NCBI GenBank assembly: GCA_023014335.1
Contig: JAECYW010000014.1
Location: forward strand, 1,054,001-1,118,000
Length of the DNA stretch: 64,000 bases
Direction of reading: 5' to 3'
Source: Galerina marginata
Taxonomy: Eukaryota; Basidiomycota; Agaricomycetes; Agaricales; Galerinaceae
Shown: positions 56,876 through 64,000 of the stretch, piece by piece
Layout: each line of letters starts with the position of its first letter
Position numbering within the stretch: the first letter of the stretch is position 1
Notes under the pieces: generated by a model
Told to the model about the DNA's origin: nothing
The model's input: only the letters and a program-made list of their open reading frames with translations
Database searches by the model: none
Program-made: the position numbers and the translations under genes

Positions 56876-59800
56876 ATGGCAAGATATTCCGATCCTGCTT
56901 TGATGGAGATGTTGGAAAACTGTGGTCCTTTCACGCGGCGGCTTGGGTAGTATGTCCCAATCCTGTTCTTTCAGCTTGGAATTCAACTGATAGCCAATCA
57001 ACAGTGGCCTCTCCTGACGCAACCTCTTTCGCAACCGGCCTTTGGGCAGAAATCAAGGCTCTGTCTCTGGATGACACTACATTTTGCATCGATAACGTTC
57101 GATCGTTGCTGCAACCAGAGGGAAAAATACGCACAATTTGCAGCAACCCCGAAGCTTACAACGCCAACGCCCTGGAAGCCATTCTCCTTCTACACCGCTA
57201 TTCCTTGCTACGATCTCCACCTGACATTGCCCGCGGATCTCTCGTTTTATTGAACTGCATATCGCTTGCTACAGAGCCAGGATACGCTTACTTTTTTTTT
57301 GTTCTAGCGAGCTACTCTTTGGACCTTTTCGAGCGGACCACACAAATAGAACATCTCAATCGTGCCGTTGCTCTACTGGAATATTTTCACGAGTCACAGA
57401 AAGCCGGGAGCAACACATATACCATGGCCGCTCTCGTTTGCTCTGGTGCATGTATGCAGTACTACCTGAAAGCAGGCGAAATTCAAGCTCGCGATTCTGC
57501 TCTTGGTTTGCTTGAAGGAGTACAAAAAAAATCATCCGCACTCGAGTGGTTTTCACCTAGGACGAGGACTTTGGTCATAATCTCGGATGTTATGCGCTAT
57601 CGTTACGAAGTTTTTGGCCCACAAGAAGAACTTGATCAATGCTTGAAGACCATGAAGACTATCTTGGATATCATATTCGTCTCAGAGAGCCATCAGTTCA
57701 CGTCTTTGCAAATTCTAGTCATATGCATCGTTTATGCGCTATCAAAGGAAGTAAATCTCCGGACATGGCTTGAATGCCTTCATGCTCTTCACCAGGCAGT
57801 ATCAATACAACATTCCATTCAACCCTCAGAAACATTTGTCAACCCTCCCTCTGAAGACTGTTTTGAGCTTCTTACACGTGTCATAGATGGGTGTTCAATC
57901 TCTTTCGCCTACAAAGCTCTATGTCTTACCTATATTTCTGACATGCTTGACAATGACGGCTATTCTCCATCAATGGAGAATCCGGAAGAAGTCGAAGCGA
58001 CTTCTGAGACATGGGCAATGGAATGGAAGAAATCTCTTCTGTTTCTGACGCAAACCGTTCAACACCTAAATTCGGGATCAAATATTCGTAATAATGTCCA
58101 GCAAGAACCATTTCAGCCTTTTTGGGCTGATGGCAAATGCGAGGACCGCCCTACTTTAGGACGACAAAGGTTCCGCGGCCTCGATCCGGAAGGATCGCAT
58201 ACATGTATATTTAAGTTGACTATAATGCATGTCAGCCACGATGCAGGTACGGTCATTTATCTTTCTAGGGCCTATCTTATAATATGCCGTCAGGAATAAA
58301 CGAAGGAATAACAGAAGACCTTACTCACGCGACCTTCTGTCTCCACTTCCAGAACCTGTGCCGAAATCTATCTCCAGAACAATTAGATAGTCTGATCAAT
58401 CAACCTACCGAACTCGAGCAATTCTTTGGCAGGTCAAAACGGCTGAAGGGTCTTGGGCATCCTCTCGCAAAGTGGAGGAAATCTCCCGCCATTGTAGCAT
58501 ATCTGATGTTCCTCAGAGCAGGAAAGCGTTCAGGACAACTAAAGCAGGCTGCTGAACATTTACGCTCGGTGACATTGGATAGCGAACCTGGCTATAGTCA
58601 CTTTTTCTATCAACTTGGCGCAGACCTCCGAGACTTCGAAAGGGACTCTGCCGCCATCGGATTGTCGTCGAGACTGATTAAGGAATTTCTCAGAGTCCAG
58701 GGTCGCGGATCTGCAAAACATTTTCTGGCAATGGTCGAATTATCCTCAACTCTTACTATAGACTTTCTCAATAAACAAGCCCGACTTCCATCCTTCGCCG
58801 TCGCATTAGAGCTCTTCAGAGAGGCGGTCAATTCACGAACAACGGGATCATGGGTCGCCAATGCCAGGAAGGTCGTCGTACTCGGTCGTATCCTTCATAA
58901 TCGTTATCGGTACTTCGCAGAATCCGAGGAGTGCCTGGAAAGAACCGTCAACGATTTTGCAACTTTGTGGGATATTCTTCCCGTTGCATCTCCGTATCGT
59001 GCTTCAACTCTGGAAGTTATCCTTATCTCGGCTTTGTTATATCTGTCGGTTGGCCTGGGCGGAAGTCATTGGCCCAAGGCTCTGAAGTACTTAAGATTCG
59101 GTGTCAATCTTTACCTCGATGGCAAGGAACCGCAAGAAGCTAGCTTCGAGAGGAACGACGCTGCCAGCGTAGCTGAGCACCTTTTAGGCGGGGGACTCGA
59201 CCTCCTCACCTCTTCCACTTTCGCCTCCCAGGCAATTTGCCTTTTACACCTCGGAGATATGCTTCGCACAATCGCCATGGATGTTTGCAGTAAACCAGGA
59301 TTCCTTAGACTCTCGCTTAAATGTTATGAGCGTAGTCTGAAGGTTTATCGAGAGGGAAATCCCTCACGAGAAGCACAAGCCTTCCTTTCATCCAGCTGGG
59401 TCAAGGAGAAAGCTGGAATACGGCGCGCCATTCTGTCGTTGGCAAACCCAGACCGTTCCGCTCAGACATCGGGATGCGGTCCAGTTTCCCTGTCGATTTT
59501 CGAATATCGAGCTGTTTATATGACAGTAGATAACACGCCGCGCTCCTACAACCACGCCTGCATTTTGCACTACTATCCTACTTGGGCAACATCCTATCTT
59601 TTGGAACAGGAATCAGACTCGGCATCCACAGATTCGAGTTCTACGAACAGTTCCTTTCCACCATGGCCAGATGATTTAATGTCACTCCCTACATCATCGC
59701 CGGGAACTAGTCAAGAGCGACCTAATTTGCCTAGCACGATTGTTCCTGGTTTCGAAAAGGTCGTACGAGACGAAGGTCATGAAGTCTTTAGGATGCCTCT

Positions 59801-61622
59801 GGAATTAAGAACAATCCGGGCCTTTATGCGCAGCATTGATTCTGAAATTCGTGGCCTCGAAAAACTTACTTCCTATCTTTCAGAAGGCCTTGTTCATCAA
59901 GCTTCCCAGGTTGTTTACTGGGACCCCAAAGACGTACAACTCGGCACTCGCATGGCCCATTTAAAGGCTCAAAGCCCTTATCTCGCGCGAATGGCGCCAC
60001 TTCAAGCTCTCCTGTCGCGAGGTCCGGAGCAGTGTCTAGAACTCGTTGAAAGTTCACGTACCCTGTTCTGGAATAGACTGTTGAGGCTCCAGACTTCGTT
60101 CGCTGGGTTACCGGATGATCTAGCGAGCAGCCTCGAAGCTGCAGCACAGGAGCTGGATAAGTGCAAATCTCAATTTACCGCCTCAGTGTCGAAAGAGGAA
60201 TTGCAATGGCAATACGAGCTGGAGTCAATATTCAACCAACTCCTCAGCAAGGCTCGTGAAGTCCCAGGTTTTGAGAATCTTTTGATGCCCAAGAATCACG
60301 AAATGCTCATAGAGGCTTCTTCCGCTGGGCCGATAATTGTTTTACTTGGCATCCATTCGACTTATGCTGCGCTTGTTGTCCGCCCGTCGGGTGTCGATTC
60401 CGTTTTCTTGCCCGATCTTACCGACGAAGCGATCGAAAAACTGGTCGTTGGGTTGAATAGAGCTAGTCAATCTGCTCGGAGTATCTTGCAGGACCAACTT
60501 GAAGGTGGCGAGTCCGAGGTCAACAGTGCACGGTATGGTCGTCCCAGAAAGTCGCCTCAAATGCCGTCGTATGAGACGTTCTTGGGTGCAATGTGGAAAC
60601 TAATAGTTAAACCAATCTTCGAGTTTATGGGCCTCTTGGAGGTGGGCTTGTTCAAACTTTTTTTCCCTCCATTTAATACATGCATTTTTGGGACAGATTC
60701 CAAAACCCACAGACGAGCGGCGGCGTTTGTGGTGGTGCCCAACTGGAAGATTCGCCTTTTTACCAATTCATGCTGCAGGAAATAATTTTGACAAGGAGAG
60801 CGTCGAGAGTGTATCGAAATATGTGGTGTCCTCGTACATTCCTACCCTATCGGCACTCCTTACCGCCCAAAAGAAAACGAAGGAAAAACCCATCCTAGTA
60901 CCTGATTTAACCGCCCTGGTACTTGCACAACCCAAAACCCCAGGCTACACTAATTTGCCAATGACGGTAAAGGAAATCGAGCTTGTGGAAACTCTTATTC
61001 CGCCCAGTTCACTGTTGCATATAACAGAGGGCCCGTTGTCCCAATCCAATATCAATAGGACGGTGGAGGAAGCCACGAAACACTTGCCTGAGGCATCAAT
61101 TCTCCACCTTGCTTGTCATGGCCATCAAGACCGGGCAGACCCTTTAAATAGCGGGTTTGAGCTTTCCGATGGATGTTTGTCTCTTTCAAATTTGATAGCT
61201 TGCCGGAATCCAAATGCTTTCTTGGCTTATCTTAGCGCGTGTGAGAGCGCAGCGAATGATGTCGACGTACCGGATGAATCCTTAAGTCTTGCCGCAGCCA
61301 TGTTATTCGCAGGCGAGTTTTTGTATGTCTCTCCAGCAATCGGTTTATTCTGAATACCCTTCAGGGTTTCGCAGCGTTATTGGCACCATGTGGTCAGTAT
61401 TTTACCTTTCCTCTGACTTTTCTGACAAGTCGGTCAAGGACCATGAATGATAACGATGGACCCGAAGTTGCTCGATCAATTTATGAGGAGCTTTTCAAAA
61501 ATTCTGACAATGTTCTTAATGCCAATTTAATTCCATATGCTCTAGATTCCGCAGTAAGGAAACTTCAACGCAAAGGAATTCACGCCAGTCGTTGGGCCAC
61601 GTATATACACGTTGGCATGTAA
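56876..61622 (+). CDS. TPR-like helical protein with C-terminal CHAT protease domain
   Basis: The ATG at 56876 (MARYSDPALMEMLENC) is joined over a 44-nt intron (56950-56993) to QSTVASPDATSFATG; an intron at 58247-58305 fuses what would otherwise look like two frames. About 1200 residues of TPR-like helices follow, with the repeated phrase DSEPGYSHFFYQL / TEPGYAYFFFVLA. The CHAT domain begins near 60300. The CHAT-type catalytic His is in LHLACHGHQD and the Cys in AYLSACESA. The end FRSVIGTMW then MNDNDGPEVA is typical. The intron at about 61312-61367 uses a GC donor (GCGAGT). CHAT domains are caspase-clan proteases (known). The gene lies 450 bp after the metacaspase on the same strand. Confidence 0.88.
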
Positions 61623-62024
61623 TAACATATCAAATAAATCGACCGCAGATGCTAGTGCTGCTCATCCGTTCCGGCTTGGTTCCGGCGTTCTCTAAATATT
61701 ATTCCGTACATATGACGTGTGGCCTCTGAGTCTTTTGCCAATATTCAAAGGTCAAGCATATGGTGTTGATCATGAGATAAATTCCCAATACTTAGTTCGC
61801 ACATTCCGAGACTTAGCGCTTCAGCGAATGATGATAACCATGAGATGAGTCATGTTCGCGAGAATCGGCGGTAACTTCCGACTTTCCCCGATAGTCGTGC
61901 CTGGAAAACATTTTTGATGCGGCTTGAACACGAACTACATCGGCATCGACAAAAAACTGGAATCACTAGCAACAAGCTCGTCTTTTGGACGGTTTGGTGC
62001 TGCCTAGACGCCAACTAGAGGTTT
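61623..62024. other. intergenic region before the PPR gene
   Basis: About 400 bp without coding signal or repeats. It must contain the promoter of the following gene. No clear TATA was recognised. Confidence 0.5.
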
Positions 62025-64000
62025 ATGTTGCCTCATCTTCTTCATAGCACAACTCGTGCAGTCGCGGTCGTTCAAAATCAGACACATACGATCAGAAATG
62101 TTCTGCAACTCCAGTCTTCAGGTCCTTCGTCGGGCTCAGGCTCAAATTGGGGGAATGGGCCTGGTCCAGGCGGCTCCAAATTCAATACTGGCAGCCGGTT
62201 TTATGCTGGATATAACGTATGGCATCCCTTGATTATTCCGCTACTTTTTACCCATTTTTTTTTCTAGAGTGCGGGACGCGCAGTGACCCAGGCCAATGCT
62301 GTTACATCATACGATGGAACAGTCTCGCAGGCTGACGACACCGAGGATATTGTCCCCCGACGAACAATCTTACCAGCGCCTCCGAAGAGGCATCGGATGC
62401 GCAGCTCAAGCGTGTCTCTCAGTGTTGCTGGGCGCACCGAACGGGGGGAGAAAATGGGTGTCCTGAAGACGGTGCAACTCCATGCACGGGGAAGGCATGC
62501 TTTTGCTTCCATCGAGACTTTGGCGTCAGCAAAGGAGAGGCTCCTCGCAAATACCACTGAGCCACCACCACCCCCACCATCTGGCCCCCTTCTCATTCGT
62601 CGTAATTCGACATCTGCTCCTCTAAGCCCTCTCCTGGATGCATCTACTCCTCTTCCGTCTGAAGAGGCGAAGCAGCCAACCAGGCCTAACTCTCCTGTTC
62701 AAACCAAGGTCCCGACTCCTACACCTTCTCCAGCACCTGCACCAGCACAAGAGGCTGTCGACCCATTCATATCTAGGTTCCAATATCTTGCTAAAACGTC
62801 AGACGAGGCTGCGGTTGCTGAAGCACTTCGAAAAATGCTTCTGGCAGTCGCGAAGCCTACGGTAGAGCAATTCAATGCAGCTCTGCAGGCAACAATTGAA
62901 ACGCGAACAGCCGGTCAGCCTCTGAATAGCATCGTCAAGCTCTACAATACCATGCTAGAGAGATCAATCTTGCCCACTGTCCAGACGTATGAGAATCTCA
63001 TCCATGCCCTCGTCGATCGTGACACAGAGGTGTACAAAGCGATCCTGTCGCTGGAGATGCGGATGAAACGGGCCCCTCTTGAAGGACGGAGGGAAGCAGC
63101 GACATTGGAAGCCGATCAAGGTAGAATTGCCAAACTCAGAGAAGAAGACAACTTCCCGTCGGCCATGTCCCTTTTTGAAGGGGTATTGGCAATCGGTGCA
63201 AAGGACCAACTTTCTCATGCGACTTACACGCGTCTGTTGTCGTCTTGCGCCAACCACAGCGACGTCAACGCAGCCATTCACATCTTCGCGCAGCTGGAGA
63301 GCATCAAAGATATGAAGTTGGGTCCAGGAATTTACCGCAACATGATCTTGACCTTCTCGAACGCCAAAAAGATCGAAAATGCCGAACAGACATTCGAAGC
63401 CTTCATTGCAGCCTCGCAGACCGGGAACCTCAAGCGCTATCCTGTGAATTTGGCGGAAGCTGAACGTCGCTCGCAGATTCTGGTTTGGAACGTTATGATT
63501 GAGGCTTACTTCCGTGCCAGCATGCCTGATAAAGCGATTGAACTTGTTGACCGGATGCTTCACTCAACTGCAGGAGATAACTTTTTGCCCCATCATACCC
63601 CCATCGCGACTTCCTCCACTTTCACTACTGTCATCGCCGGTTTTATCCTTAGCGGCGATTTGCAGTCTGCTAGGACATGGTTCGATAACCTTCTTGGACA
63701 AGAACGAACACCTGCCAATCCTTTTGAAGGCTTAGACGGGAAGGCTATGCGACCCGATAGTGTTGCGTGGCACTTGATGATAGATGCCCTGGCCGCCGAA
63801 GGAAACCTCGAGGAGCTGAATAGGCTCTATACAATCATGAAGTCCATACGTGAAGAAGACAATCTCCAGATTCGACCAGCCGACCACATTATCATCCACC
63901 GAGCCAACATGAACAACCTCCAGAATCTCGACAACGATGCAGCTTTGCAAACCCTGCAATTCTTGCTGGATGACCTCGCAGGTTTCGAATCGGACCAGGA
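62025..64000 (+). CDS. mitochondrial-type pentatricopeptide repeat protein, 3' end outside window
   Basis: The start ATG at 62025 gives MLPHLLHSTTRAVAVVQNQ, a basic, Arg-containing leader that suits mitochondrial import. One intron (62218-62267) joins YN to SAGRAVTQ in frame. A disordered Ser/Pro region follows, then helical PPR-like units: VEQFNAALQATIETRTAG, VQTYENLIHALVDRD, ATYTRLLSSCANHSDV, GIYRNMILTFSNAKKIENA, LVWNVMIEAYFRASMPDKA and AWHLMIDALAAEGNLEEL. PPR proteins bind organellar RNA and act in transcript processing or translation (known). The frame is open at the window end, so the protein is incomplete. Confidence 0.85.

Noticed and set aside
58284..60785. Independent CHAT-related gene starting at 58284
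   Set aside because: A GT-AG intron at 58247-58305 fuses it in frame with the upstream helical part, and the CHAT catalytic residues lie downstream of 60785.

Overview
The window reads as nuclear DNA of a mushroom-forming basidiomycete (Agaricomycetes). The evidence is many short introns of about 45-60 nt, a CYP63-like P450, a STAND/NLR protein with an N-terminal SGGTF-type motif, CxC5/CxC6 'KDZ-associated' cysteine-cluster proteins, a chromodomain Ty3/gypsy element, and zinc-finger/PHD genes of lineage-specific families. All gene models are read by eye from open frames and splice signals. Family names come from recognised motifs; no database was searched.

Left part (1-11.2 kb). A GC-rich leader (1-2.2 kb) carries a family of tiny hairpins with an almost invariant 10-nt core and site-specific complementary arms. 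Three more copies sit in an intron of a multi-exon nuclear-type gene (2238-6171). A 972-bp non-autonomous DNA transposon (6851-7822) follows, then a truncated zinc-finger gene and a 5'-truncated PHD-finger gene, both on the minus strand.

Middle part (11.2-33.2 kb) is a nested transposon block. An AT-rich repeat array (11.2-13.7 and 31.97-32.25 kb) was hit by a young gypsy element (13716-31971, TSD CATAT, LTRs differing at one base). The gypsy 3' LTR was then interrupted by a complete two-gene element (13890-21485, 8-bp TSD AAGAAAAG, confirmed by the uninterrupted other LTR). That element encodes a CxC5/CxC6 protein and an RGG/coiled-coil nuclear protein. The gypsy pol gene was interrupted by a 4.65-kb TA-flanked TIR element (24410-29058), which itself carries a 1146-bp non-autonomous element (26755-27900, TSD AGGAAAAC). 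An inverted twin of the 972-bp element closes the block (32253-33235). The two-gene element and the small elements share asymmetric ends (one GAG-type, one CTGTAC/CAGTAC-type, followed by CTTTAC-like and C-rich runs) and subterminal arrays of near-palindromic words. The word sequence differs between elements but is the same at both ends of each one. The small elements also carry tRNA-like Pol III A and B boxes.

Right part (33.2-64 kb) is mostly host genes: a frameshifted relic (33236-34241), an NB-ARC/TPR NLR with 18 highly similar 42-residue repeats (35423-39436), a TAP-like alpha/beta hydrolase (42846-45157), and a CYP63-type P450 (47102-49583) between two inverted paralogous NAD(P)-binding epimerase-like genes. 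A metacaspase (53858-56425) and a TPR-CHAT protease-like gene (56876-61622) lie head-to-tail, followed by a PPR protein cut by the window end. The strongest leads are the TSD-verified CxC5/CxC6 element with its tRNA-box-bearing dependants and the hairpin family with variable, compensated arms.
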